Both the position numbers and the translations under genes were made by a program. From Lysobacter sp. FW306-1B-D06B (lineage in GTDB: Bacteria > Pseudomonadota > Gammaproteobacteria > Xanthomonadales > Xanthomonadaceae), in NCBI RefSeq assembly GCF_038446665.1, contig NZ_CP151802.1:248001-312000 (forward strand): a DNA stretch of 64,000 nucleotides, in the 5' to 3' direction. The notes under the pieces are model-generated. The model saw only the letters and a list, made by a program, of their open reading frames with translations, was not told where the DNA came from and made no database searches. Numbering within the stretch: position 1 is the first letter of the stretch; each line of letters begins with the position of its first letter. Shown here piece after piece: positions 1 to 8,514 of the stretch.

Positions 1-554
1 GCCAGCGCCAGCACCGACACCAGCGCGAACGCCCAGCGCCAGCCGAACGCCTGCCCCAGCCACGTCGCCAGCGGATTGCCCACCAGCAGCGCGATCGACA
101 GACCCAGCATCACGCGGCCGACGGCGAGGCCGCGCTGCTCCGGCGGGCTGATGCGTGCGGCCACCAGCGCGGCGATGCCGAAGTACGCGCCGTGTGGCAG
201 ACCCGCGACGAAGCGCGCGAACATGAGCGTGTAGTAGCCCGGCGCGAGCGCGCTGGCGAGGTTGCCGAACGCATAGAACCCCATTAGGCACAGCAGCAGG
301 CTGCGCCGCGACATCCGGTTGCCGAGGATCGCCAACGTCGGCGCACCGACCACCACGCCCAGCGCGTAGGCGCTGATGACGTGGCCGACCTGCGGCTCGT
401 TGACGCCCAGGCTGCGGGCGATGTCGCTGATCAGGCCCATCACCACGAATTCGCTCGTGCCGATGGCGAAGCCGCCCATCGCGAGGGCGAACAGGATCAG
501 GGTGACCTGCCGCGACGAGAGCGTCGCCGGCGCGGGGGAGAGTGCGGGGGTCAT
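1..554 (-). CDS. MFS transporter, DHA1 family (partial, C-terminus off the window)
   Basis: N-terminal 184 residues of a major facilitator transporter; the rest lies beyond position 1. The translation shows a cytoplasmic tail, a first membrane segment at about residues 17-38 ending in GTSEFVVMGL, a second near 55-77, the loop GNRMSRR (79-85) that corresponds to MFS motif A, and LPHGAYFGI (119-127), a combination typical of the AraJ/YdhP/NepI branch of drug, sugar or purine-nucleoside proton antiporters. It therefore probably exports a small molecule across the inner membrane using the proton gradient; the substrate cannot be told from sequence. The ATG at 554 is the only good start before a GC-rich intergenic repeat. 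Gene identity is firm at family level only. Confidence 0.85.
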   Translation of the reverse strand, partial: MTPALSPAPATLSSRQVTLILFALAMGGFAIGTSEFVVMGLISDIARSLGVNEPQVGHVISAYALGVVVGAPTLAILGNRMSRRSLLLCLMGFYAFGNLASALAPGYYTLMFARFVAGLPHGAYFGIAALVAARISPPEQRGLAVGRVMLGLSIALLVGNPLATWLGQAFGWRWAFALVSVLAL

Positions 555-652
555 GGGGGAATTATGTTGCATTGCAGCAGGGGATGCGACCCCGGGGCTG
601 AATGGGGGTCCCTTCACAGGCGGGCGCGGGAGCTGCTCCCCGCCGCTCGCGT

Positions 653-708
653 ACCCCGTTCATCCTTCGACTTCTGCGCTGCGCGCCTGCGCTCAGGACG
701 AACGGGGT
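653..708. repeat. Dispersed imperfect palindrome
   Basis: A 14-base arm (653-666) and its complement (695-708) match at 13 of 14 positions around a GC-rich loop containing TGCGCTGCGCGCCTGCGC. It sits between the start of the MFS gene and the end of the HAD gene. Elements with ACCCCGTTC ends are common intergenic repeats in Lysobacter-like genomes; it could also fold as a hairpin in RNA from either side. No T-run follows, so it is not a classical terminator. Confidence 0.5.
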
Positions 709-762
709 GACGTATGACCAGGCGCGATGCGCTCAAGACAGCGATCGCCATGCCTCATGCCC

Positions 763-1386
763 CTATCCCGCCAACCGCCGCAAATCCGCCACCGACTCGA
801 AGAACTCCTCCGCGCCCGCCGCGCGCAGCGCGTCGGCGTGCGCATAGCCCCAGCCGACCGCACCGAAGGCCACACCCGCGCGGCGTGCGGCCTCGCCGTC
901 GCTGACCTGGTCGCCGACGTAGATCGCCTGCGAAGCGTCGGTCCTGGCGTCCTTCAGCATCCGCGCGATGCGCCGATGCTTGCCGAGCATGTGCGCGCCG
1001 CCGTCGATCCGCTCGATCGCCGCCATCACATCCGCGTCGAGCACGCGCCGCACGTTGTCGACGGAGTTGGACGTGAGGATCGCCAGCCGCGCGCCACCCT
1101 CACGCAGGTGCCGCAGCACGTCCGCCACGCCCGGGAACAACGGCACCGGCGGCGCATCGCGCATGGTGCGTATGAAATCCGCCGCGACGATGGGCAGCTT
1201 CCACTTCGGAAAGCCGAGCCGGTCCAGCAATTCGCGCGTGCCCAGCCGGCGCATCTCGTCGATGCGGTCTTCGGGGATCGCGTCGAACCCATGCCGCCGC
1301 GCCAGCACATGCTGCGCCTCCACGAAGAACGGGAACGAGTCGGCCAGCGTGCCGTCGAAATCGAAGATCACCAGGGGATAGCGCAT
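763..1386 (-). CDS. HAD-superfamily hydrolase (phosphoglycolate phosphatase-like)
   Basis: A 207-residue haloacid dehalogenase-type phosphatase. Motif I is DFDGTL (9-14) with nucleophile D9 and acid/base D11; motif II is the Ser in LTSN (S106); motif III is probably K136; motif IV is GDQVSD (158-163). An alpha-helical cap lies between residues 15 and 85, the Gph/YjjG-like C1 cap arrangement. It should hydrolyse a small phosphorylated metabolite in the cytosol; phosphoglycolate, a nucleotide or a sugar phosphate are all possible. The frame stays open far upstream on this strand, but ATG 1386 gives the normal family start (MRYPLVIFDFDGT) and separates it from the divergent gene at 1450. Confidence 0.85.
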   Translation of the reverse strand: MRYPLVIFDFDGTLADSFPFFVEAQHVLARRHGFDAIPEDRIDEMRRLGTRELLDRLGFPKWKLPIVAADFIRTMRDAPPVPLFPGVADVLRHLREGGARLAILTSNSVDNVRRVLDADVMAAIERIDGGAHMLGKHRRIARMLKDARTDASQAIYVGDQVSDGEAARRAGVAFGAVGWGYAHADALRAAGAEEFFESVADLRRLAG

Positions 1387-1437
1387 GCCGGCGATTGTGC
1401 ACGAGCGCGTGTGAGCGCCCATGCGCCTGAAGATGGC

Positions 1438-1443
1438 TACAGT
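1438..1443 (+). promoter_or_regulatory. Possible -10 box for a leaderless DUF2784 transcript
   Basis: TACAGT, preceded by GGC, ends six bases before ATG 1450. A sigma-70 start seven bases downstream of such a box would put the first mRNA base on or next to the A of the start codon. No convincing -35 element was seen, so this rests on spacing and on similar GGCTACACT-like boxes elsewhere in the window. Confidence 0.3.
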
Positions 1444-1449
1444 GCGCGC

Positions 1450-1857
1450 ATGCAGCCCACGCCCGCCCTCGCCGCCCTGCTGGCCGATGCGATCCTCGTC
1501 GTGCATGTGGGCATCGTCGCGTTCGTGATCCTGGGCGCCATCGCCATCTTCGTCGGCCGCACGCGCTGGCCGTGGGTGCGCGGCTTCCGATGGCGCCTCA
1601 CGCACGTGCTGTTGATGGTGTTCATCGCACTGCAGGCGTGGCTGGGCGCGCTGTGCCCGCTCACCGTGTGGGAACAGGCGTTGCGCCGACGCGCGGGGCA
1701 GGCTGCGTACGGCGAATCCTTCATCGAACACTGGCTCTCGCGGCTGATCTTCTTCGACGCGCCGTGGTGGAGCTTCGTCGCCGCGTACAGCGCGTTCGCG
1801 GCGCTGGTGCTGCTGGCGTGGTTCGTCGTGCCGCCGACGCGTCGCCGCGCGACGTAG
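1450..1857 (+). CDS. DUF2784 family membrane protein
   Basis: A 135-residue inner-membrane protein with about four hydrophobic segments (roughly 11-34, 50-69, 99-106 and 111-127) and the hallmark CPLTVWEQ (79-86) of the DUF2784 family. The function of this family is unknown. The ATG at 1450 begins the conserved part; there is no Shine-Dalgarno sequence just before it, but a TACAGT box at 1438-1443 lies so close that the mRNA could be leaderless. It is divergent from the HAD phosphatase, with 63 bases between the two starts. Confidence 0.8.
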   Translation: MQPTPALAALLADAILVVHVGIVAFVILGAIAIFVGRTRWPWVRGFRWRLTHVLLMVFIALQAWLGALCPLTVWEQALRRRAGQAAYGESFIEHWLSRLIFFDAPWWSFVAAYSAFAALVLLAWFVVPPTRRRAT

Positions 1858-1914
1858 ACATCGCCTGAAGCCCTGCGGCGTTATCCTCCGCCGGCATCGC
1901 ACGGGATCGTCTCC

Positions 1915-2766
1915 ATGGCCCGCTCCGGGATCCTGACGCTCTTCGCCGCGCTCGGCCTCGCGCCGGACGCGTTCGCGCAGCCGCGCGAGGGCGAAGTCCA
2001 GGCGCATTACCTGCACCTGGACGATGCGCGCCTGGGCACGGCGCGCATGGAGGGCTTCGAAACGGGACTGCGCGCGTGGACGCCGACGTTCGGCCACGGA
2101 TTCGCTATCGGCGCGGACTATCTCTACACGCATTACTCCTACGAAGGCCTGCCCACGCGCGACCGCGACCTGCATCGCCTCGCCATTCCAATCGAATGGA
2201 CCTCGCAGGGCGCGACCTCCGTGACCCTCGCGGCGATTCCCACCGTCGCCACCTCGTCGAACATCTTCAAGGACCTGTTCTCGCGCAGCACCGGCGATGA
2301 CTTCGCGCTATACGGCCGCGCCACCGTGGAACGCGGCGTGGAAGAAGGCTGGGGTTGGCGACTGGGCGCGGCGTACGACGACAGTTTCGGCGATCCGGAG
2401 CTGTATCCCATCGCGGCAGTGACTTACTCCTCAGCGTCGTTCGCGCTCGAACTCGGCTGGCCGCGCGCGCACGCGCACTGGCGGCCCAACGACGCGTGGC
2501 GTCTGGGCATCGAAGTCGCGCCCGCCGGCGCGCGCTGGCATGTCGTGAGCGACGAACGCGACGGCGCGGACTTCGACTACACCGTCGAAGCCTGGCGCGC
2601 CGCGCTCACCGCCGACTGGCGTTTCGCATCGCATTGGGGAATCGCCGCAAAGATCGGCAGCGAGTTCGACCGCCACCACGACTTCGAGGACGACACCGAT
2701 GCGCGCATCGACGTGGATGCCGAATCGACGGCGTTCGCGGCCATCGCGCTGCGCTTCACGTTCTGA
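1915..2766 (+). CDS. Putative outer-membrane beta-barrel protein
   Basis: A 283-residue exported protein. A short signal peptide (about residues 1-21, cleavage after AFA) is followed by alternating polar/aromatic strands throughout, and the chain ends in RFTF, the terminal Phe signature read by the BAM complex. Probably a 10-14 strand barrel in the outer membrane, similar in character to the DUF6268-type proteins; substrate unknown. It follows the DUF2784 gene by 57 bases and precedes the TPR gene by 64 bases on the same strand, but each has its own leader, so co-transcription is uncertain. Confidence 0.6.
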   Translation: MARSGILTLFAALGLAPDAFAQPREGEVQAHYLHLDDARLGTARMEGFETGLRAWTPTFGHGFAIGADYLYTHYSYEGLPTRDRDLHRLAIPIEWTSQGATSVTLAAIPTVATSSNIFKDLFSRSTGDDFALYGRATVERGVEEGWGWRLGAAYDDSFGDPELYPIAAVTYSSASFALELGWPRAHAHWRPNDAWRLGIEVAPAGARWHVVSDERDGADFDYTVEAWRAALTADWRFASHWGIAAKIGSEFDRHHDFEDDTDARIDVDAESTAFAAIALRFTF

Positions 2767-2797
2767 CCGCGCTCGACCGGGCCGACCGGGATGTGGC

Positions 2798-2803
2798 TAC
2801 ACT
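2798..2803 (+). promoter_or_regulatory. Putative -10 box upstream of the TPR gene
   Basis: GGC TACACT lies 27 bases before ATG 2831, with a clear ribosome site (GGGGAGGTGGAG) between. The same hexamer at similar distance precedes the genes at 54021 and 63566. No strong -35 match is visible. Confidence 0.35.
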
Positions 2804-2830
2804 CGCCCCCACGCCTGGGGAGGTGGAGCG

Positions 2831-4366
2831 ATGCACGTCAAGCGCAGTCTTCTGCTGGCCGCGGGGCTGGCCCTGTCGAATCACGCCGGCATGGCGACGG
2901 CCGCCGCGGACACTCCGCCGCCGTCCGTCGGCGCCACCGATCCGCAGCAGCAATGGTTCCGGCAGCAACTCGCCGCCGCGCACGCGCTGGCCCGGGCCAA
3001 CCAGGCCGCCAGTGCGCAGCAGGCCTTCGCGCGCGTGTTCGACGATCCGCAGTTCTCTTCGCTGGAACCCGCGCAGCAACGCGCCGCGCTGTCGAAGGCG
3101 GGCTGGATGGCGATCCAGCAGGACCAGGGCGCACAGGCGCTGGCGTTGTACCGGCGCGCGCTCGCGCAGGACGATTCCGATCCGGACGACTGGTACCGCG
3201 TCGCCATGCTGGAAATGGACATGGGCCGTCCGGACGCGGGCGCCGTCGCCTTCATCGAAGTCGTCGAGCGCTGGCCCGACGCGCTGCCCAACGTGCGCGA
3301 GCAGTACATCCTGCAACTGGTGTACCGCTCCACCACCGGGTCGCCCGAGCGGCTCGCGCTGCTGCAGGCGCTGCTCAACGCCAACTGGCGCAGCCGCCTC
3401 GGCGGCGAGGCCGAGGCGTGGTACGAGCTGGCCGTCGAAGCGATGGACCGCGGCGACACGGAAACGGCACGCGCGGTGATCCGCCGCATCGAAGCCGCCA
3501 AGCCGCTGATTCGCCTGCGCAGCGACAAACGTTTCGACGGCGCGATGGCCGCCGACAGCTGGTCGACGAACGCCGAGCGCGCCGCGCAGAGGCAGGTCGA
3601 TGCGCTCATGCAACAAATGGGCGCCACGCCCGACGACCTGCGGGTGCGCTCGTATCTCGCCAGTGCGCTGCTAACTGCGGGCCAGAACGAGCAGGCCATC
3701 GAGATGACCACGCGTACGCTCGATGAGATCGCCGCGGCGCCGTCGGGTTCGCCCGCCTTCGAGGACCTCGACCCGCAGGTCTGGCTGATGAACTACCGCG
3801 CCATCGCGCTGCGGCGCCTGGGCCGCACCGACGAAGCGCTGGCCGAATTGCAGCGCGCCGCGCAGCTCACCGAGGGCGGCGAGCAGAACATCAGCCAGGC
3901 GCTGAACCTGGGCGTTTTCTATTGCAGCCTGGAACGTCCCGTCGATGCGCTGCGCGCGATCGACGTGCTGGGCGACGACATCAGCGGCTACGGCCGCATG
4001 GTGGAGCAGAGCGTGCGCCACTGCGCGGCGCTGCAGAAACAGGACCGGCGCGGCGCCCGCAGGGCACTGGCCTATTTGCGCGATCACCGCGAGGACGGTG
4101 AACTGCTCTATGTCTCGGCGCTGCTTCGGGAAGGCGACGTCGACCAGGCGGCGCAGCGCGTGCGCGCGTTGCTCGCCTCACCCGAAGACCGCGGCGCGGT
4201 GCTGGGATGGATGCAGGACTTCCTGCGCCCGGCGCCGTTGCCCGGCGACGTCGCGGCGCGCGCGGCACGCGACACGCTGCTGGCCCGCGCCGATGTGCGC
4301 GAGGCGCTGGCGCCGGTGGGTCGGATCGCGCACTACGAGCTTTATCTTGACGACTCGATGGATTGA
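2831..4366 (+). CDS. Exported TPR-repeat protein
   Basis: A 511-residue protein with a signal peptide (about 1-26, ending ATAAA) followed by helical repeats of tetratricopeptide type, most evident at about 85-140 (ALYRRALAQD..DPDDWYRVAML) and about 300-360 (VWLMNYRAIALRRLGRTDEA). It is probably periplasmic and a protein-protein scaffold; it resembles the N-terminal repeat part of NfrA-like or exopolysaccharide-associated TPR proteins, but no partner genes (NfrB-like glycosyltransferase, Bcs or Pel genes) are nearby, so no pathway is assigned. The start at 2831 is supported by GGGGAGGTGGAG immediately upstream and by the signal peptide; the frame upstream is open but lacks both. Confidence 0.75.
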   Translation: MHVKRSLLLAAGLALSNHAGMATAAADTPPPSVGATDPQQQWFRQQLAAAHALARANQAASAQQAFARVFDDPQFSSLEPAQQRAALSKAGWMAIQQDQGAQALALYRRALAQDDSDPDDWYRVAMLEMDMGRPDAGAVAFIEVVERWPDALPNVREQYILQLVYRSTTGSPERLALLQALLNANWRSRLGGEAEAWYELAVEAMDRGDTETARAVIRRIEAAKPLIRLRSDKRFDGAMAADSWSTNAERAAQRQVDALMQQMGATPDDLRVRSYLASALLTAGQNEQAIEMTTRTLDEIAAAPSGSPAFEDLDPQVWLMNYRAIALRRLGRTDEALAELQRAAQLTEGGEQNISQALNLGVFYCSLERPVDALRAIDVLGDDISGYGRMVEQSVRHCAALQKQDRRGARRALAYLRDHREDGELLYVSALLREGDVDQAAQRVRALLASPEDRGAVLGWMQDFLRPAPLPGDVAARAARDTLLARADVREALAPVGRIAHYELYLDDSMD

Positions 4367-4414
4367 AGCTGCCTTCTTCGTCGCGGGAACTGCTTGCCCC
4401 GCCGCGGGAGAACT

Positions 4415-4438
4415 CCCTCCCCTGCTTGCAGGGGAGGG
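4415..4438. repeat. Perfect palindrome CCCTCCCCTGC-TT-GCAGGGGAGGG
   Basis: An 11-bp perfect inverted repeat with a two-base centre between the convergent ends of the TPR gene and the SDR gene. The same element occurs at about 39549-39569, and related CCTCTCCC palindromes at 7549, 30507, 44510, 51591 and 57970. It may act as a bidirectional transcript end, but it has no T-run; the copies are best viewed as a dispersed repeat family. Confidence 0.6.
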
Positions 4439-4497
4439 GCAAACGGCAGAAGCAGGAACGGAAGCCGCGTCAGCGACGAGCTCCGTGCAGCCGAAAC

Positions 4498-5244
4498 TCA
4501 GCGGAACCCACCCGCCGTCTTGATCAGCTCACCGCTGACCCAGCGCGAGTCATCCGACGCCAGGAACACCGCCACGCGCGCGATGTCCTCCGGCTGCCCG
4601 ATGCGCCCCAGCGGCGTCTGCGCCGCCGTATCGGCGTGGAAATCCGAGCCGATGACGCCCGCATCGTGCGCGCCCTCGGTTTCCACCATGCCCGGATTGA
4701 TCGAATTCACGCGGATGCCGCGCGGACCCAGCTCGCGCGACAGCACGCCGGTGATGGCATCCACCGCACCCTTGGTGGCGGTGTACACCGCAGTGCCGGG
4801 CAAGGTGATGTGCGACACGACCGAACCGATGTTGATCACGCTGGCGCCGTCGCCCAGGTGCTTGGAGGCCGCCTGCGTGGTCTGCAGCAGTCCGAGCACG
4901 TTGATGCCGAACTGGCGATGGAACTGCTCCTGCGTGATCTCCTCCAGCGGCGCGAACTGATACACGCCGGAATTGTTGACCAGCACGTCGATCCGGCCGA
5001 ACGCCTTTGCGGTGGCGTCGATCAACGCCTGCGCCTCGTCGGCCTTCGATACGTCGGCCTTCACGGCGATGGCCTGGCCACCGGCCTGCGTGATGCGCTC
5101 GACCACGGCGTCGGCGCCGGCCTGGCTGGAGGCGTAATTGACGACGACGGACGCGCCTTCGGCGGCCAGCGCCTGCGCGATGCCGGCACCGATGCCCTTG
5201 GACGCACCGGTCACGATGGCCACTTTTCCTGCGAGCTTGCTCAT
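4498..5244 (-). CDS. SDR family oxidoreductase
   Basis: A 248-residue classical short-chain dehydrogenase/reductase. Cofactor site TGASKGIG at 12-19, NNSG at 90-93 (NNAG in most members), catalytic Ser near S141, Tyr154 and Lys158 in YTATK. It fits the FabG-like SDR family of NAD(P)H-dependent ketoreductases of unknown substrate; no fatty-acid genes are adjacent, so it is not called fabG. ATG 5244 is the family start and is preceded by a CATCAGGAATTCGAAATG leader. Convergent with the TPR gene upstream. Confidence 0.88.
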   Translation of the reverse strand: MSKLAGKVAIVTGASKGIGAGIAQALAAEGASVVVNYASSQAGADAVVERITQAGGQAIAVKADVSKADEAQALIDATAKAFGRIDVLVNNSGVYQFAPLEEITQEQFHRQFGINVLGLLQTTQAASKHLGDGASVINIGSVVSHITLPGTAVYTATKGAVDAITGVLSRELGPRGIRVNSINPGMVETEGAHDAGVIGSDFHADTAAQTPLGRIGQPEDIARVAVFLASDDSRWVSGELIKTAGGFR

Positions 5245-5378
5245 TTCGAATTCCTGATGGGAGAGAGAACGCGAAGGCGCCGGGTATCGGCGCTCCGTCC
5301 CCCAATGAGCTTGGTCCCGCGGTGCCGGGGCAAAAGACGGGATACGGGGGAGTCAGAATCCCGCCGTTGGGATGTTCC

Positions 5379-5828
5379 TCAGCGCAGCCGCACGTACAGG
5401 CTGGCGCGTGCCCGCTCGATGTCCTGCGCTTCCCATTCGGATGTTTCCTGCGCGCACACGAAGTCCAGGTAGCGCAGGATCGCCGCGCGCTGCTCGGCGG
5501 TATACGGGCGCGTTGGATCCCAGCGATGATCGCGGTCGAGCGCAAATACGACGATGGAACGATAGTCGCCGGCGACCTCGTGTTCGTCCAGGGAGCGCAG
5601 CAGCCAGGCCGGCAGGTAGTGCTGCTTGGCATCGGCCGACAACAGCGGCATGCCAAATCGACAGGCGTCGAGGACCTTCCCGGGCACGTCGTGCCAGGCG
5701 TACGGCGCCAATGCCACGCGCAGCTCGTCGCATTCCAGGCAATCGTGCGGGGCGATGGCCGACTTCGCGGGCTGCGGAACGTCGGCGAACGCGCGGGCAA
5801 TCTCGAACCGAAGCTGCTTATCGTCCAT
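5379..5828 (-). CDS. DUF6714-like hypothetical protein
   Basis: A soluble 149-residue protein with no signal peptide. The pattern HDCLECDELR, a central W(H/K)xVP, LLSADAKQHYLPAWL and a C-terminal alpha-helical part resembles the DUF6714 family of small cytoplasmic proteins found in many bacteria, whose role is unknown. The frame remains open far upstream on this strand (through part of the haloperoxidase gene, another frame), but ATG 5828 gives the conserved start MDDKQLRFEIARAF. It lies 59 bases after the haloperoxidase-like gene on the same strand. Confidence 0.7.
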   Translation of the reverse strand: MDDKQLRFEIARAFADVPQPAKSAIAPHDCLECDELRVALAPYAWHDVPGKVLDACRFGMPLLSADAKQHYLPAWLLRSLDEHEVAGDYRSIVVFALDRDHRWDPTRPYTAEQRAAILRYLDFVCAQETSEWEAQDIERARASLYVRLR

Positions 5829-5887
5829 GGCAGGGCGCCGACTACGCGAAGGAGCTAGCGTAATCGACGCCATCGCCACCTGCAGCC

Positions 5888-7282
5888 TCACTTCGGCTGC
5901 AAATACCGCGCAAACACCCAGTCCGCCACCTTGTTGCCCGTCTTCAACCCGGCCAGGCAGCCTTCGGTGAAGTGGATGCCCGCGTACACGCGCGCCATCA
6001 CCTGCTCCTGCTCGGCGGTGGACAGCGACGGATACGAGCGCGTGATCGGCTTGGCCGGCAGATCCACCAGCGGCGGCGGCAGCGGCGCCACCGGTGCGTT
6101 GACCATGCGCGTGAAGGGAACCGCATCGCTCTTGAAGTAGCGCCGCATCGTCTGCGCGGCCGCGCCGGTGGCCGACGTCGATGCGCACGGATAATCCGGA
6201 TACGGCGGCGTCTGCAGGAACGGCCGCCACGTCGGATCGCTCTTGGTGAACGGGTTGCCGTCGTCGGGCCAGCGGATCGCGGTGACCGGCCGCCAGAAGT
6301 TGTAGAAGTACTTGTCCGACATGTTCGTGATGAACGCATCGGCGATCGACATGTTGGCCAGCGCCAGCAACCGCGCGTTCTGCCAGCGATCCAGCCCGCG
6401 ACTCGCGGCGGCGTTGCGCACGTTCGCGTTCCACTCCAGTCCACCGCCCGCCCAGAAGCGCGCGATGTCGCTCAGCGGCGAGTTCGGCTGCGCCCCGCGC
6501 GCGCGCGCATCGCCTATCGACTTCACCAGGTTGTATTCGGATGCGTACTTGGCCGCCTTCACTTTGAAGATCGCGCCCGGCGGTTGGCGGAACTGCGTGG
6601 CGCTGTCCACGCCGAACGGCGTGACGAAGGCCCAGCCCATGAACTGCGGCACGATCGCGGCCGGGAATTCCGGTGCCGGCGTCGCCTGGTACACGCCCAC
6701 GGCGGCGGGCTGCGAATACGCCGGTGCATTCGGCGTGCCGGAACCGTCGGTGGGCGTGAGCCCGCCGGAGCCATTGTCGGCGTAGCGCAACGCGATGATC
6801 GTGTCCGCGGCCGACTCACCCGCGGCGATGCCCGCCGCTTCGGGTGCATCCGGCGCGCCCGGCCCGATGGCGGCGTCGTACATCGCGTTGATCGCCGCGA
6901 TCGCGTTCGCGCGTGCCGTGGCTTCGGCCGGCGTGGGCGGAGCAGGCAATGCGCCGATCATCGCCAGCAATGCCGTGCGATTGGCGGCGGCGACGGCGGC
7001 ATCGGGCGACGCGTTGCCGGGCGCACTCGCCACCGGGCGATAGGTGTTGAAGCGCGACTGGATGGAGTTGAGCGCGTCGTGCACCGACAGCGCGGCGATC
7101 GCGACCGCGCGCGCCTGCTGTTGCGGTCCTCCGAACCGCGACCCGACGACCGGCCCGCTGGCGAGCGCGTTCCAGTCGGTGACCGAATCGGCCTGCACGG
7201 GCAGCGCGATGGAGAGGGCGAGCGCGGCAAATAGCCGCAGGCGGCGCAGAGCGCGCCGCGAGTGCGAGCGTGGGGAGTTCAT
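5888..7282 (-). CDS. Exported vanadium-haloperoxidase/PAP2-fold protein with altered active site
   Basis: A 464-residue protein with a signal peptide (about 1-31, ending PVQA). The C-terminal half shows the vanadate/phosphate pocket of the vanadium chloroperoxidase/type-2 phosphatidic acid phosphatase family: K324 and R331 in KYFYNFWRP, and R431/H437 in RVYAGIH. However, the expected SGH triplet after PPYPDYP reads C366-A367-S368, so the catalytic acid/base His is missing. The protein is periplasmic or secreted. Because of the lost His, haloperoxidase or phosphatase activity is doubtful; it may bind an oxyanion or use another residue. ATG 7282 is followed by an Arg-rich n-region typical of exported proteins. 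Confidence 0.8.
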   Translation of the reverse strand: MNSPRSHSRRALRRLRLFAALALSIALPVQADSVTDWNALASGPVVGSRFGGPQQQARAVAIAALSVHDALNSIQSRFNTYRPVASAPGNASPDAAVAAANRTALLAMIGALPAPPTPAEATARANAIAAINAMYDAAIGPGAPDAPEAAGIAAGESAADTIIALRYADNGSGGLTPTDGSGTPNAPAYSQPAAVGVYQATPAPEFPAAIVPQFMGWAFVTPFGVDSATQFRQPPGAIFKVKAAKYASEYNLVKSIGDARARGAQPNSPLSDIARFWAGGGLEWNANVRNAAASRGLDRWQNARLLALANMSIADAFITNMSDKYFYNFWRPVTAIRWPDDGNPFTKSDPTWRPFLQTPPYPDYPCASTSATGAAAQTMRRYFKSDAVPFTRMVNAPVAPLPPPLVDLPAKPITRSYPSLSTAEQEQVMARVYAGIHFTEGCLAGLKTGNKVADWVFARYLQPK

Positions 7283-7600
7283 GGCGATGTCCTGTGGGGG
7301 AAGGGGATCGCGTCCGTCCGCGGCGCTCGAACCGGCGCATTGGGATCAAACGCAATCCACGCGGCAAACGGCGCCCCGCGTGTCGCGCGTTACGCGATGG
7401 GCGACGAGCGGTGTGAAGGTGGCACGGATGTTGGCGCTGATGCGGGCGGGATTGGCATCAGGCAGATGAGGAGACCCAAGGAAAGCGCGGCAGCGTGCCG
7501 AATGCACCGCAAGTGCGAGCGCCCTCGCTTCGCCGCCCCTCACCCCAACCCCTCTCCCGGTGGGAGAGGGGCTTTGCATTGGCGCGCGCGATCCAGCGAA
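7283..7600. other. Intergenic region, 318 bases
   Basis: Holds the 5' leader of the haloperoxidase-like gene and, at 7549-7571, a perfect 10-bp palindrome (CCCCTCTCCC, centre GGT) of the dispersed CCTCTCCC family just after the end of the lipoprotein gene. I see no gene in either strand with a ribosome site. Confidence 0.5.
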
Positions 7601-8140
7601 TTACGCGCCGAACCCCTCGCACGCCCGTTCATCGCACCCGAGGAAGCGCACGTCGCTGCCATGCTTCCACGTCGCCTTCGCGGTGCCGTTGATCGTGAAC
7701 TGCCAGTCCACGCCGCCGCTGCGCACGGTGCCGGTGATGGTGCACGGCGCTTCGCCGTAGCCCAGGTACGTTCCGGCATCCACCGCATGGCTCATCGCGA
7801 ACAGCTCTTCCGCCTCGTCCTCGGACAGCTGCCACGCCTTGCACTCGTCCACGGCCTCGACTGCCGCGGCGGTGGCGTCGATACGCGCCGGATCGATCGA
7901 CAGCACGACCGTCTCGTTCTCGCCCCCGGTGTCCGGCTCGCCGGCGAATTCCGGCAGCGGCGCATCGCCTTCATATGCCACGACATGCGGCACCGGCATG
8001 GGCGGTTCCACTTCCTGCCCCGTCGCCATCCGCCCTTCCACGCGCGAACCGACGCTGCACGCCGCCACGAGCAACCACGGCATGCACACCGCCACCCGCG
8101 CGAACGCCACCTTCTGCTTGCCCTTCATGTCCATCCCCAT
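7601..8140 (-). CDS. Hypothetical lipoprotein
   Basis: About 179 residues. A positively charged start (MKGKQKVAF) leads into a hydrophobic stretch and the lipobox LVAAC, so the mature protein should be lipid-anchored. The rest is acidic with Cys pairs (DECKAW, APCTITG, GCDERACEG) suggesting disulfides and a periplasmic location. No known family was recognised. Three in-frame ATGs lie at 8140, 8134 and 8128; a GGGG run sits before the last two, and any of them gives the same signal. The open frame extends further upstream but loses signal-peptide character. Confidence 0.6.
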   Translation of the reverse strand: MGMDMKGKQKVAFARVAVCMPWLLVAACSVGSRVEGRMATGQEVEPPMPVPHVVAYEGDAPLPEFAGEPDTGGENETVVLSIDPARIDATAAAVEAVDECKAWQLSEDEAEELFAMSHAVDAGTYLGYGEAPCTITGTVRSGGVDWQFTINGTAKATWKHGSDVRFLGCDERACEGFGA

Positions 8141-8325
8141 GCCCCAATCCAGGGTTCCATTCGGCTTGGCGGCCGGGCGTATTGGAATCGGAATAATCCG
8201 AAAGTTGCCGCCGTGCTCGCCGGACGAACGGCCCTGCACTTCTGTCCGCTCACGACGCGAGCATGCGTTGAGGGCGGTGAGAGGCACGTGACCGCACGCG
8301 CGCCGTATACCGCAAGGAGGCGACG

Positions 8326-8406
8326 ATGGCCGACCCGACCACTGCGCTCGAACAAGTGCTGATCGATTCGCCGCAACTGGACGACGTGGGCGGCTCGTCG
8401 CACTGA
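8326..8406 (+). CDS. 26-residue small ORF with perfect ribosome site
   Basis: ATG 8326 is preceded at the right distance by AAGGAGG (8314-8320), a near-perfect Shine-Dalgarno sequence. The ORF encodes a 26-residue acidic peptide beginning MADPTTALEQVLID and ending DVGGSSH, then TGA. A 7-bp hairpin follows at 8412-8433. No homologue is known to me; it could be a small functional peptide, a peptide precursor, or a leader. No modification enzyme or transporter is next to it. The call rests on the ribosome site and the tight hairpin alone. Confidence 0.4.
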   Translation: MADPTTALEQVLIDSPQLDDVGGSSH

Positions 8407-8411
8407 TCGTC

Positions 8412-8433
8412 GGCGCTTCCCATTCCAAGCGCC
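8412..8433 (+). terminator. Hairpin after the small ORF
   Basis: GGCGCTT (8412-8418) and AAGCGCC (8427-8433) form a perfect 7-bp stem with an 8-base loop, starting six bases after the small ORF stop. No T-run follows, so termination efficiency is uncertain. Confidence 0.35.
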
Positions 8434-8514
8434 ATGCGCCTGCGGCCGTTGCGCACAAAGCCTCGCATGGGCGATCTGCTACCTTCCCCCTACCGGCAAT
8501 GGGGAGCCGCACCG

